Shown here: in pieces, positions 1 through 10,802 of the stretch
Position numbering within the stretch: the first letter of the stretch is position 1
Layout: every line of letters begins with the position of its first letter
Assembly (NCBI GenBank): GCA_016758905.1
Contig: JAEPQZ010000016.1
Coordinates: 124,001 to 188,000 of the forward strand
Direction of reading: 5' to 3'
Length of the DNA: 64,000 nucleotides
DNA from: Umbelopsis isabellina
Lineage: Eukaryota; Mucoromycota; Umbelopsidomycetes; Umbelopsidales; Umbelopsidaceae
Notes under the pieces: model-generated
Databases searched by the model: none
What the model saw: only the letters and a program-made list of their open reading frames with translations
What the model was told of the DNA's origin: nothing
Program-made: the position numbers and the translations under genes

Positions 1-2645
1 TATCCGTTACCTGCGGATCAATGTCCATGCTATTTTCATTGTCTTGTTCCGTCAAGAAAGCAAGTTCATCGGCCGTCTCCGTAAGTATGACAACAGCTTG
101 ATACAGCACTTTGCTGGCATTGACCTTCCCAAGGGACTCATTTCCATCTTCAGGAGCTGGCATGGACAAAAGTTGGGCAATGATCATAACGAAAACATCC
201 TCAGGATCGACAATATCAGCTAAAAGCGTCAAATCAACTACGCGGCTCAGGAACGATGGTACATCACCCTGGCTGTTCAAGAGTGACTCTGTTGGTGCGA
301 CATTGTACTTGTCTGCTGCAAAAAGTAATGTTTCCAAATGACCCATAACAAAGGTCTCAATCAGCTGCTGTACGGCCGCTGAAGCTTGACCATAGAACAG
401 CAAACAACAGAGTAGCCATTGATCGTTCACTTGCAACGCTTTATCGCAAGTCCAGGATGATTGCCAAATGTGTATAATACATGCTTGCCGTTTGGGTTCT
501 CGCAATCGTACAATTTCTTCCAACAATCGCAAAAGTCCGCAAGACTGTGACTTGAGTACCATATGTTTTCGAAGCAACTGTATGCTAGAGGTCTTGACAG
601 CTGTGTTCACTGTGATAATGCCCTTTGTGGTGATATTGAATGTTCTCAAAAACAAGTTTGTAAAAAAGTGGTCTGTCACTAGGAGGTGTTTGAGGATAAA
701 GGATTCTTTGCCAATGTTATTGGTTTCATGGCGAAGTACAGGGCCGAGAAAATGGTTAGCAAACCATTGTGAGTTTTGACGATTTTGAACCCCCAAAACG
801 TTGAACAATCGAAGCATGAAATCTTTGGTTTGTGATTGTAAAAGTTCATTGACAAGGAGTTCGAACGTCATCTCTGGTGGTTTGAGAAAGTATGACTTGA
901 CCATGGCGTTCAAGTACGCACGGGTTTCTACCAAATCCAAGAAAACATCAGGATTAAGAGCACGCATCAAGGTTGGTATGACGGTATCAGACTTGGTCTT
1001 GATATGGTCGCCTTTGAACACATTGTTCAGTTGTTTGTAATATAGATTATTTCGCAGCCCTGATGCTGACGACTGTTCTTGCTGAGAATTGATAGAGTTG
1101 ACCTTGTAGGAAACCCATTCCAGGTATCGTGCCAGAACTCTAGCGGATGCGACTTGTAAAATATCGTTGATCCATGTTGTCAATGCGTCATCAGTATTTG
1201 TAAATGTGAGAATCTGAAGCACTTTGTCGCATGTCCGTTGTCGGCGCGAGTCGTCCCAAGCATAATCTATATCACTATCCACCTGAGCGCCAGATACTTC
1301 TCCATACAAGGCTTTCTGATCGGATCGCTGATAATTTGTTTCGGCATACAAATGAATAAATGACCAAAAGGGACTGGAACGTTTGTCATACTTTTCGGCT
1401 CGCAGCCTGGCCGTTATGTAGCCTAGGATAGGCTCGAGATAAGCTACCATCTCATCTTTCTGAATCCATTCAGTTATAAGTAGGTCCAGATTTGTTTTTC
1501 GATCATTCGGGTACTGTTTATCAATGATATTTTTCAAATGATGGTCAAAGTCATTGAATGAAAATGTTTGCAGGTGATAGCACCATTGCGCCAAAGGCTT
1601 TTTGAGACTCTGTGCCCGTTCTATTTCGCTTCCAGCCGGCATTTCCATAAGAACGTCCGAAATTAATGGATTGAGTTGCAGATCGATTTCTTTGTCCAAC
1701 AAACGCATCGATGTTTAGTCAATTTGATGTGATATTCTTCCTGGGATCAATAAAACACTTACCAGAATTACTTTGCTGTCGCTGAACATCATAGCGATTG
1801 AGCAGTTTGGTGAGGTTTGTGGCTTTGCAAAGTTTCAAACATTGGTCAAAAGCAATCTTTCCCACTATGAGCTCTTGATCAGTGAATGGTGGCCGGGATG
1901 CAACATTTCCAAGATATTGGTCTATGGTCGAGCTAAGTGTAGAAGATTCACCATCTTCTAAAATAAAGAGCATGGAGATCAGCGCTTTCTGGATAGATTC
2001 ATTTGAGCCTTCAGAGTCAAGGGACCGTTCTACCGATAATAAAAAGGAAGATGCATAATCTGACTGTTTTGTCGATGACATTTTCATGACTTGAGAGTCA
2101 TGGTTTTGTCTCGAACGTTGTTCCAATGCCGTTACGCTCAACCAGAGATGTGCATTAAGGTACGGTGATGCAGCCTTCACAAAGTGAACTATCTCCTCCA
2201 CCCAAGCACTTGTCTCAACCTGCTGCCTGGTAGCCAGGGCCAGCAAGAGCCCATAAACGTAGGCGAGGATGGTGGAGCTCGATTGTAACATGGTCCAAGT
2301 AGTGTGCGAGATATGACGAGGCAGCGACAAGAGCCATGTCAACCCATTGGATATCAATAGCTCATTGATGCATGCACGCAACGAAGCCACGAGCGCGGTT
2401 GTGGTGTATTGAGTATCCAGATCGCTGTCATTATTATAGCCAAAGGACGCAAGTAGCTGCAAGAAATCATCAAAGTATTTGTAACATGACTCTGGTTGAT
2501 CAGGAATGGCGAATGTCGCGTTCGTCATTTGTTCAAGTTTATAAACATTGTCAGAATTCGCAGTGAGGCTCGCAATCCGCTCTTCTGTAAGAGGCGGCTT
2601 GCCCGTATTCAGAAGGCTTTTAAGGTCCATGTGAACCTTCTGCAA
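1..2645 (-). CDS. Large unassigned helical protein, N-terminal part (C-terminus beyond left edge)
   Basis: Two exons are visible: 1763-2645 and 1-1689. They are joined over a 73-nt intron (1690-1762) with a GTAAGT donor, a GACTAAAC branch-like site and an AAAG acceptor; phase 1 is kept. The second exon is open to the window edge, so at least about 850 residues are encoded and the C-terminus is missing. The start at 2645 is the first ATG; a second in-frame Met lies five codons later (MDLKSLLN). The protein is Leu-rich and looks all-helical, with no signal peptide, membrane segment or catalytic motif I recognise. A large scaffold such as a Mediator tail (Med5-like) or other helical-repeat subunit is conceivable, but I could not match a family signature, so no function is assigned. 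The gene itself is clear from the long open frame across a clean intron. Confidence 0.8.
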
Positions 2646-2916
2646 TTGGTCCTACTACTTGTACTTTATAATTTGCTGGTGAACCAGGACAACTGAAATT
2701 CAAATTTCTATTTGATCTCTATGGCCAAGCTACGAGTACAAATGCTCAAATTTTGTTTCATAGTATTCCTTTATTTGTTGCTACAAGAAAGTAATGGTAC
2801 ACGCAATAAACGCCATGTAAAGCATTTATCAAAAAGTCGTAGCTAAGGAACAGACAGCTGACGAATATATACATATATATATAGGAAAAAAGCGAAAAGT
2901 TATTTCTATTGATCTA

Positions 2917-4811
2917 TTAGAAGCGATCTTCATCGGCGCTCTCAACTTGAACTCCTTTGTATTTTTGGTCGTCAGCTGGATCAAGGATTACATCCGATGA
3001 AGAACTACTCGACACTCCTTGTATGTAGCCGTTGTTCTTTAGCTTTTCGTCTCCGCTAAGAGTGGCGATTTCTCTCTCTCTTTCTTGTTCTTCGACAGAG
3101 GTTTGCTTGGGACCCTCGAACCACTGTCTAGCAGAGAACAAGTAGTAACTGAGGGATAAAAAGATGACAAACGACAAGACGACGATAGCGTAGTTCATGT
3201 TTACTGAATGTAATTACTGGTTAATAAAATGTGCGATATTAAATTTCAAAGAGTAAAGTGCAGCAACTTACGTGGAGTGACTGGGGCTTCGGTAGGGCAC
3301 AAGAATAGTGCAGAAGTGAAAATGATCCATACTATGGAAATGGCATTGATCACACTGGAGAAAGGTCCGAGATGGAAGGGGCCACGCTTGAATTTCTTGC
3401 GAGCGACAGTAAACTTGAGAGTAATGGGTATAAGATATGCTAGGGACGAAGCAATGGTATTTACAGATACAATAGCGCTGAAGGCGGTGTCGTTGATAAT
3501 GTACAACAGTCCAACGATAGCAGCAAAAATGATATTGCCCCAAACAGCGTATACAGGAGCATGCGTCCACTTGTTGAGTCTGTATAGATACTTGCTCCAA
3601 GGCATGGCGCCATCGCGAGCGAAAGCGAACACCATGCGAGAGCTACCAAGGGTCAAGGCAGAGCCGGAGAAGAACATGGCACCCATGATAATAGTGACGA
3701 AAACAATAGTCCAGTTATAGCCTACACCATCCAGGAAGACCTGAGTCATCTCTGGAGAGATGGTAGCATTAACGATTTGCCTCGAGAAATCCTGAACACA
3801 GAAGTTGACAGACAACAAGAAGGCTAAACCGACAATACTGGCTGTACCAATGGACAGGAGGATACCAAAGGGAGCACCTTTGGAAGCGCCTTTTGTTTCT
3901 TCTGACATGTGAGCTGCCGAGTCATATCCAGACAGGGTATATTGACATTGAAGAAGGCCAATGAAGAATGCGTATCCATCAGGGAAGCCAGTGTCGTTTT
4001 CAAAGAAAGAAAAGACCCATGCGGCAGATGGCTTGTTGGGAGTTAGAGCTAATGCCACAACGATAATGAGAAAAGTTCCAATGATATGCCACCACAGGGA
4101 GGCTTGATTGAAAACACCATTATACTTGATATGCATGGAATTGATCATGCCATGGGCAAAAAGAATAATCAAGAAAATGCCATATTGCCAGTACACGCTT
4201 GCATTGTAATCAGGATTATTGATGGCAATAATGGAGGCAATGTATTGGGAGATACCCAAATCAGCTGAGGTAATAGCTACGGTCAAGCCGAGCCAATTGA
4301 ACCAACCGGTTAACCAGCACATCAGAGGCACCCATTCCTTGGGAGCCAAACGGGATACCCAAATGTAAAGACCTCCTGTCACTGGATAGGCGGAGCAAAT
4401 CTCGGCCAGCGAGAGTCCTACTAGAAAGGTAAAAATGGAAACGGTGATCCAACCCCAAATAACGGCTACAGAGCCTCCAGAGGTCATAGCCGAACCCCAA
4501 AGAGGAGTTAAGCCTGATAAAATAGAGCAACAGCCAAAAGCAATGGCAAAGGTACTGACAAGCGATATGTCACGTTTCATTTCCTAAATTGGCAATGGTT
4601 AACACCGCATATTTTCCGGGAAGATCGATCAATGGAAAACAATAAAGCTGCTGTGTACCTGTTTGTAACCGAGAGATTCTAACAGCAATTCGTCGGCATT
4701 TCTGGGATCGGCGGCTTCCAAGACGGTCATTGAGTCATTAGATCCGGACATGCCCATAGGACGCTCGGAATGTTGCAGCTTTTGACCAGCTGCTGTGGGC
4801 ACAGCTTCCAT
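2917..4811 (-). CDS. APC-family permease, GABA/polyamine type (Uga4-like)
   Basis: Three exons (4659-4811, 3272-4583, 2917-3203) with 75- and 68-nt introns give a 583-residue protein. The N-terminal exon ends in LGYKQ and joins EMKRDISLVSTFAIAF, the junction typical of the Uga4/Bat1 branch of amino acid/polyamine/organocation transporters. The middle exon carries about eleven hydrophobic segments. It includes GGLYIWVSRLAPKEW after helix 2 and the SGYDSAAHMSEETKGASK stretch. The 3' exon restores the family sequence NMNYAIVV and the last membrane helix, followed by an acidic cytoplasmic tail. The family imports GABA, choline or polyamines by proton symport at the plasma or vacuolar membrane; the substrate cannot be read from sequence. 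The short first exon is a cytosolic tail. The open frame at 3246-4580 alone would miss both ends. Confidence 0.9.
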
Positions 4812-5996
4812 AACCTTGGAGTAATTTTCGAAGCGACTGATTCAATACTTTGATTTGATAATGTAAATTAATCCAAACCCCAGGCAATGTCGAGAGGTTG
4901 AATAGCGATATGAAAGGTCTTGGAAGTGAAGTAAGCCAACTCTAGGCAATCTCTTTTATTTCATAAAAATTTTAAACTCCATTTTTTTTTCGGCTACTCT
5001 TTGTCACTTTCCTGAGAAACCTGGGTATGATTGGTCCAAAAGGTATCGCTGGTATGCCTTTCGCTCTGCGACATGCCATGGTTGGATTGCTACCTATGAT
5101 TCATTATTAGGACTTGTCCGTCGATGGGTTGCATAATTTCCAAAATCATTGTCAACATGTTTATCAGAGTAGTACATAACATGTGCCATGATATGTGTAT
5201 CCATGTTTCAACCTCGGTTTCCGCACGATCTAATTTGTTTTCGCAGGACCAAGCTTACAAATGAACCGTGTACTCCTCCACATATATTAAACTAAAACTC
5301 AGTCAAGTTCTTTTGCATGGCTGTGTCATTCTACCAAGTAAGCACTAAAAGTATTCCCCACGACAAAGTTATGTCATGTCTGTATTTCTCACACTCTCTT
5401 ACATTATGGTAAGGTAGTAATGTGGGACAAAATGTTAAACGACAAAGTCTCCTTTCATAGCCCCAGCCATCTCGGATAGAATTGGCGTGGGTTTTGTTAT
5501 CAGCGTTGCTAGAGATAAGGACTTAATCCGTTATATTGGTTCTAATGGAAGTCGGAGCCATAAACTCTGGGGTATCAGCCACTACCTATGGTGACAATGC
5601 AATACCTTTTTGTAAGATCGGTTCGGGTGTATGTAGTAAGCAAAGAGTCAGAGATGGTCACAAGATCATTGACACATTTTGTACCACTAATAATGGGATA
5701 TAGATGCTATCATCAGGCGTTCAAAGGGGTGGGATAGCTGTGAATATACGCACTTGTACCAAATATGGTATTTTTGTGCCACCGGACCACATATCATCAA
5801 ACCTTATATTCAGATCAAACAAAAATCCTTCATTCTATATTAGCAGCTTTTTTACGCAAGCCTTCATTGACGGATGTAGAAATTCATTTTATTAGACTAG
5901 CTGAAGCCATTCAGGCTTCAAAATGGTTGAATATACGCTCCATCAATCTGGTTGTTTATCAACCATGGTTGGATGATGTAGTTTGAAACGATAAGT
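4812..5996. other. Intergenic, 1.2 kb; permease promoter and PL8 3' flank
   Basis: AT-rich spacer upstream of the permease and downstream of the PL8 stop codon. A GATAAG motif lies at 5514-5519, too far from the permease start to interpret. No open frame with coding character or splice-supported exon was found on either strand. Confidence 0.5.
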
Positions 5997-8558
5997 CTAA
6001 TGATGGCCAGAATGACCATATCCACCATGGCTACCGTGGCCATGGCTACTGTGGCCAGGGTTACCGTGACCATGACTGCCGTGACCATGACTGCCGTGAC
6101 CATGACTGCCGTGACCATGACTTGTATGGGGATGCCCATGGCCTGTAGGAGTAGGAGCGCCGCTTACGGTAAAAGTTCCTTGAACAGTTGAGCCGATAGT
6201 GGAACCGGAGGGAAGGGTGACGCTCACTGTTGTGGTAGAACCACTTGTTGAGCATGAGAAGGAGCTGGTGGTTGGGCATTTGATGGATTTGCTAGAAGTA
6301 ATCTTGATTTGCACAGACGACAAAGTTTGAGTAGGATCAGCCACCAACAGAGTGGAACCAGTGGTCGAGAGGATAATAGGATGAGACACTTGCACCGTAG
6401 TACCGGCATTACCAAACAGCGGGGCAGTGGCATTTGTGGCAGCCCAGAAAACTGCGCCGACAAAATTTGATCCGCTAGCTTGAACAATATGAGCATTGCT
6501 GTCGCGCTGAATAATGGTGGCTGGGACTGACTGCTTGGCAAAAGTTGAATAGCTTATTCCTGGGTAGATCACCATGCCAATAACGCCGTTTGTGACAGCC
6601 TGACCAGCTGTTGTTTGGTGAGCAATCTTGGCGTTGAATACGCTGAAGGATTCGCTACCAGAATAAGCACCAATAGAAGACCAGTCTCCTGTTTGAACAG
6701 CGGTGGACAGATTGAGAGTCACACCAGAGTCAATGATTTGGTAGCCAATGCTGTCGTGATGTACGGTCTTGGCATTTTGAATATTGCTAGTAGTAGCAAC
6801 CTTGCCATTAACATGTACCTGGCCGTTCAACTTTCGTTGATCAAGAGTTGTGAAGACAGGAAGGGTTCTTGTCTCAGTGATGTTGCTTCCCAAAACAATG
6901 TAGTAGTTATCCAAAAAGAACCAAGACTTCTTCCATGAAAAGTTCTTTGTCTTGGGGTTTTCAAAGTTCAAGGCAGCTGCACCAACCTGACCATTGGATA
7001 CTCCACCGACAAATGAATTCAGACCATAGTACGCTGGAGTACAGTTGTTGGGAGTACCTCGGTAGTCGATAGTGGTACCAGGAATAAGATCCCAGTCCCA
7101 GGTTGGGAAGATGTTGCGGTATTCGTCGCCAGTCAGATACGTGTAAACTGTACCATCAGAAAGATGGAAACCCTTGAGGTTTTCAGCATTGACGCACTCC
7201 TCTGCCAGAGTACGATTGCTTGTCATCTTAAGAGTAACAACATAGTTTGATCGACGATGGACCATGTAATCACCATAATAGAACATCTTGTTTCCGTTGA
7301 GCGGACCGTCATTAGCGTCATCAGTATTCTTAAGAATGGCCTTGGAAATTTCGGCAACTTCAGCGGCAGTGGACCAGTTACCAGTGGCCTGAATAGCTTG
7401 TGTGATGTTGATTGCAATGTCAGTTGCAGCACCAGGTCTACTAATACTGCGTCCTGTAACAGAGTTATCCCAAAGATTTTGCCCTGTAGAGTTGCTATAA
7501 ATCATCCACTGACTACCATTCAAAACTGTTGTGAAAGCAGTTTGCTCAGCAGCAGTTGCCTGGTATGACGTGCCCATGCCGAAAGACTGAAGATTGAGGA
7601 AGTCTTGGAACATGACTGGTCCATAGGAGCCAGATGCCAAAAGGCCAGAGTGTTGGAAAAAGGAGCCATCGACTTTGATGCCGTCGGCGTGAGCACTGGA
7701 GATAGCCAAACCGGTATTGCCAGCGTTGAAGGTAGTCGACAAAACAGTGGCATTATTGCTAACAACACCGTAATAAATGCCTCCAATCGAAACATCTAAC
7801 AAATTGGCAGCCGTCTCCTGGGGTATGATATTGTATGCCCGTGCCAAAATTCTGGAGCATCCAGCAACTTCTGTGCTATTCAGTTGATCCAACAAAAGCG
7901 AACAGGCGGGTCCTGCAATTTTTGGTACCCCGATAACATTGTACCACCAGTTTACAGCCCCTGCGAACTACGCGTTAGGTCTTAGACTCCACAATCTACA
8001 AATGGGTACTACTCAGCTTGTAACCTACATAGACCGGGAGTTGAACAAGGACAAGTACTCCCACCATTTCCCATGCTGCACCCTTCATTTGTGTAATCAT
8101 TAGTAAACCAGTAGCCCATAGCGCTCTTAATGCTGGTGAGTAGTGATGAAGAGTTTTTGTATGAGGTTCCGTTCAAACCCGTAGTCCAGGAAATTGTCAT
8201 ATCCAAAACGTGGGACCAGTGGACCTCTGCTCCCCAATTGGCGCGATTACCGTTGCAGCCTAAAAGCGCGGCAAATGTTAACAATGAGGCGTTGTATTGA
8301 CGTGTAAAGTATCTACATATGTCACTTACCCGCGGTATAGTCGACATCAGAGAACGATCCATCAGACTTCAGCGTTGTAAGCCATATACTTGTTGCAGGA
8401 GGAGCAGCAGCATTGATGGACAATTGTTGAACGTTAGCAAGGACAGTGCTGACATCGGAAGAAGTATTAGTAGCTCTGCGTTCCAGCGCATATGCAGATT
8501 GAGCAGCCAAAGCCAGAGCTAGCAGTGTGTTGTATGCGACCATGTTACAAAGCTTCAC
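5997..8558 (-). CDS. Secreted polysaccharide lyase family 8 (hyaluronate/chondroitin/xanthan lyase type) with His-Gly tail
   Basis: Three exons (8330-8558, 8029-8259, 5997-7960) with 70- and 68-nt introns give about 807 residues. A signal peptide (TLLALALAAQSAYA) precedes the enzyme. Family landmarks in order are NWW..IGVP, the HADGIKVDGSFFQHSG and YGPVMFQDFL segments, and MFYYGDYMVHRRSNY, whose HRR and Tyr match the PL8 catalytic region. Then come EYRNIFPTWDWDLIPGTTI, a beta-sandwich and a C-terminal all-beta module. PL8 enzymes cleave uronic-acid-containing polysaccharides by beta-elimination. Mucoromycete walls contain glucuronic-acid polymers, so a wall or nutritional role is possible (inference). 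The last ~45 residues are a His/Gly/Ser repeat built on a 15-bp tandem repeat, not part of the known fold. The gene diverges from a GH16 gene. Confidence 0.9.
6062..6125 (-). repeat. 15-bp tandem repeat encoding Gly-Ser-His-Gly-His units
   Basis: On the + strand the unit ccgtgaccatgactg recurs four times nearly perfectly. On the coding (minus) strand it reads GSHGH repeats in the C-terminal tail of the PL8 lyase. Related degenerate units flank it. Such an array can change copy number by slippage. Confidence 0.85.
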
Positions 8559-9139
8559 TTCTGAGCATAGGTGTGCCAGTAATCATTGCTTTATAAAGGA
8601 AATACGTTAGTACTTGAGAAAATTTTATTTCGGTCAGCGATATAGTTCAATTTTGTACAACATTCCCAAATCGTAAATCGCGAAATTAGATATGCAGGGC
8701 CCTGAGAGCCGTTCATTGATAAGCGGACGCTGTGAATCTTTGCCTGTCCATGAGTTTTCTGACGTTTTGCCATCTTTGAACTCGTATGTGTTTGCGGAAT
8801 ATCATACACTTTACTCCGAGATCTCGCTACCTGTATCAAACACAGAATTTGTCTTTGGCGTCGCACAAACCTCTAATGAATAGAGCTACTCATTAGGTAA
8901 GACTCTCCGGCGAATTTCATGTGATGCAAAACTTTACCCGTTACTAAACTCTCAGAAACTGTAACAGGTGCTCAGACGATGACTGACCAAGAAACTATCA
9001 TTTATTGGTTCGATCGTGTTACGTGAAATATGAAAGCTGCATGTTCCATACACAATGTTTTAATATAAAAACTTGGCTTGCATAAACCTAACATTTTGTG
9101 CAAGTGTTCTTGGTTATCATTAACAAAACAAAAAACGAA
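8559..9139. promoter_or_regulatory. Shared divergent promoter of PL8 and GH16 genes
   Basis: 581 bp separate the two divergent start codons. A TATA-like TTTATAAA (8591-8597) lies about 35 bp before the PL8 start. A TATAAAA (9064-9070) lies 70-76 bp before the GH16 start. Both fit their genes' orientation, so the two secreted carbohydrate-active enzymes may share upstream activator sites. Confidence 0.55.
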
Positions 9140-10184
9140 ATGAAAAGTATTCTGGCCTTCGCGTTGCAAGCTGTTTCACTCGGAGTCGTGGCAGGCAGTT
9201 ATGTGCTCAAGGACGATTTCAATGGGTCAAATTTTTTTGACAACTTTTATTACAACTCGGCACCAGACGCTTCCAAAGGTTACGTCCAGTACGTGAACCA
9301 ATCTGTGGCTGAAAGCTCTGGCCTTGTTAGCTACCATGAGAGCAAGAACTGGCTCTATGTCGACAATACCACCGTGGCGACCTCTCCTGGTCGCAAGAGT
9401 GTTCGCATTCAGAGCAACAACGTTTATAACCAAGGTCTGTTCCTGTTTGATGTCAGTCATATCCCGTAAGTTTTGACAATTATATATCATATCTTTTATA
9501 TGGTACTTCTTACTGATCTGTACTGTTGATGTTTTAGATGGGGCTGCGGTACATGGCCCGCTATTTGGACGTCTGGGGCAAACTGGCCCAACAGTGGTGA
9601 AATTGGTGAGTTACAAAAAATCACGCTTTTATATCAATCATTTGTAACTGACTTGACAAATAACAGATATCATGGAGGGTACCAATGAGAACACTTACAA
9701 CTCTATGACTCTCCATTCAGTTGCCAACTGTACTATGACCAATGTCAGCCAGAATATGACAGGTAGCATGACTGCATCAGGATGTGGAGCTAGCACTGGC
9801 TGCAGTGTTAAAGACTCACGAACCACAGCATATGGTCATGGCTTTAACATTGGTGGCGGTGGTGTCTTTGCAATGGAATGGCTCACCACTGGTATCAAGG
9901 TCTGGAACTTTGCACGAGCATCAGTTCCGGCCGATATCACCTCTGGAAATCCAGATCCAACATCATGGCCCATCCCTCAAGCACATTTCCCGTTCGGCTC
10001 CAACTGTGCCTCCTCTAACTTCAAAAATCAGTACATCATCCTTAACACTGATTTCTGCGGTTTAGCGAACCAAACATTCAGTGCCTGTGGTTCCGACTGT
10101 AATGCTTATGTCTCAGAAAATCCGCAAGATTTTAGCAATGCTTTCTTTACTGTTAACTATATCAAAGTGTTTGATCAACAGTAA
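9140..10184 (+). CDS. Secreted glycoside hydrolase family 16 (endo-beta-1,3(4)-glucanase type)
   Basis: Three exons (9140-9465, 9538-9605, 9667-10184) with 72- and 61-nt introns give 303 residues. I chose the ATG at 9140 over 9098 because it begins a clean signal peptide (MKSILAFALQAVSLGVVAG) and lies closer behind the TATA box. The catalytic motif GEIDIMEGTNE spans the second intron, with nucleophile about Glu130 and acid/base about Glu135. It is preceded by WGCGTWPAIWT, a GH16 hallmark. Aromatic residues and Cys in the C-terminal half fit the beta-jelly-roll fold. The enzyme probably cleaves beta-1,3 or mixed-linkage glucan outside the cell. It contains several N-glycosylation sequons. Confidence 0.92.
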
Positions 10185-10766
10185 ATGAGGGGTGGAGGGG
10201 AAGATCAATTATATCATAAGAAGATCGCCAAATACGTCAATTTCAATAAATTAAATGCCAGTTTCACGATCATTCATATTTTTAATAAGGAGGTTGGGGG
10301 ATGTTGGCTTACAGCAGCGATTATGTAATAAGTGGCTGTCGAACCCTGAACGAAATGTGTGAAACGCCTCCATTGTCTATGTATAGCTATAATACGTCTT
10401 CATCGTTGCCATTTTCCCCACGTTAAGAATCAGTAATCAAGTCCGTGGGTGGATTATGAATTGTGAGAACATGTGCATTCGGACTAGCATATGGAAAACT
10501 CCCATGTGTTTAACATCCACCGCTAAGCTGAAAATGAACATGAAGTGACCATGTTGGCCACTCGTAGTCTGATCACATTGCCGAAGGGGTCATATACTTG
10601 GCAAATTCCATTGAACTTTGACGGCCAATGAGCAGTAACTGTCTACCGTTAGTTTAGAGTGGACCCTGGCCACATGATGCAGCTACCCAAGCTGGTATCG
10701 GCTGTGCCTTTTAAAGGTGATCAAGTGTAACGTGGTAAATTAAATGTCAAGCTCGCGCGGTGTAAT

Positions 10767-10802
10767 GCTCGGTCTATTGCCCATGTGAGCAATGAACCGA
10801 GC
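10767..10802. other. 36-nt near-perfect hairpin
   Basis: GCTCGGT pairs with ACCGAGC (7 bp). A symmetric 2x2 internal loop follows, then ATTGC pairs with GCAAT (5 bp) around an 8-nt loop. It is an isolated structure in non-coding DNA; function unknown. Confidence 0.6.

Noticed and set aside
10320-10420. tRNA-like B-box sequence GGTTCGAC on the minus strand
   Set aside because: No A-box at the right distance and no acceptor or anticodon stems; similar GGTTCGA hits at 9005 and 12683 fail the same test.
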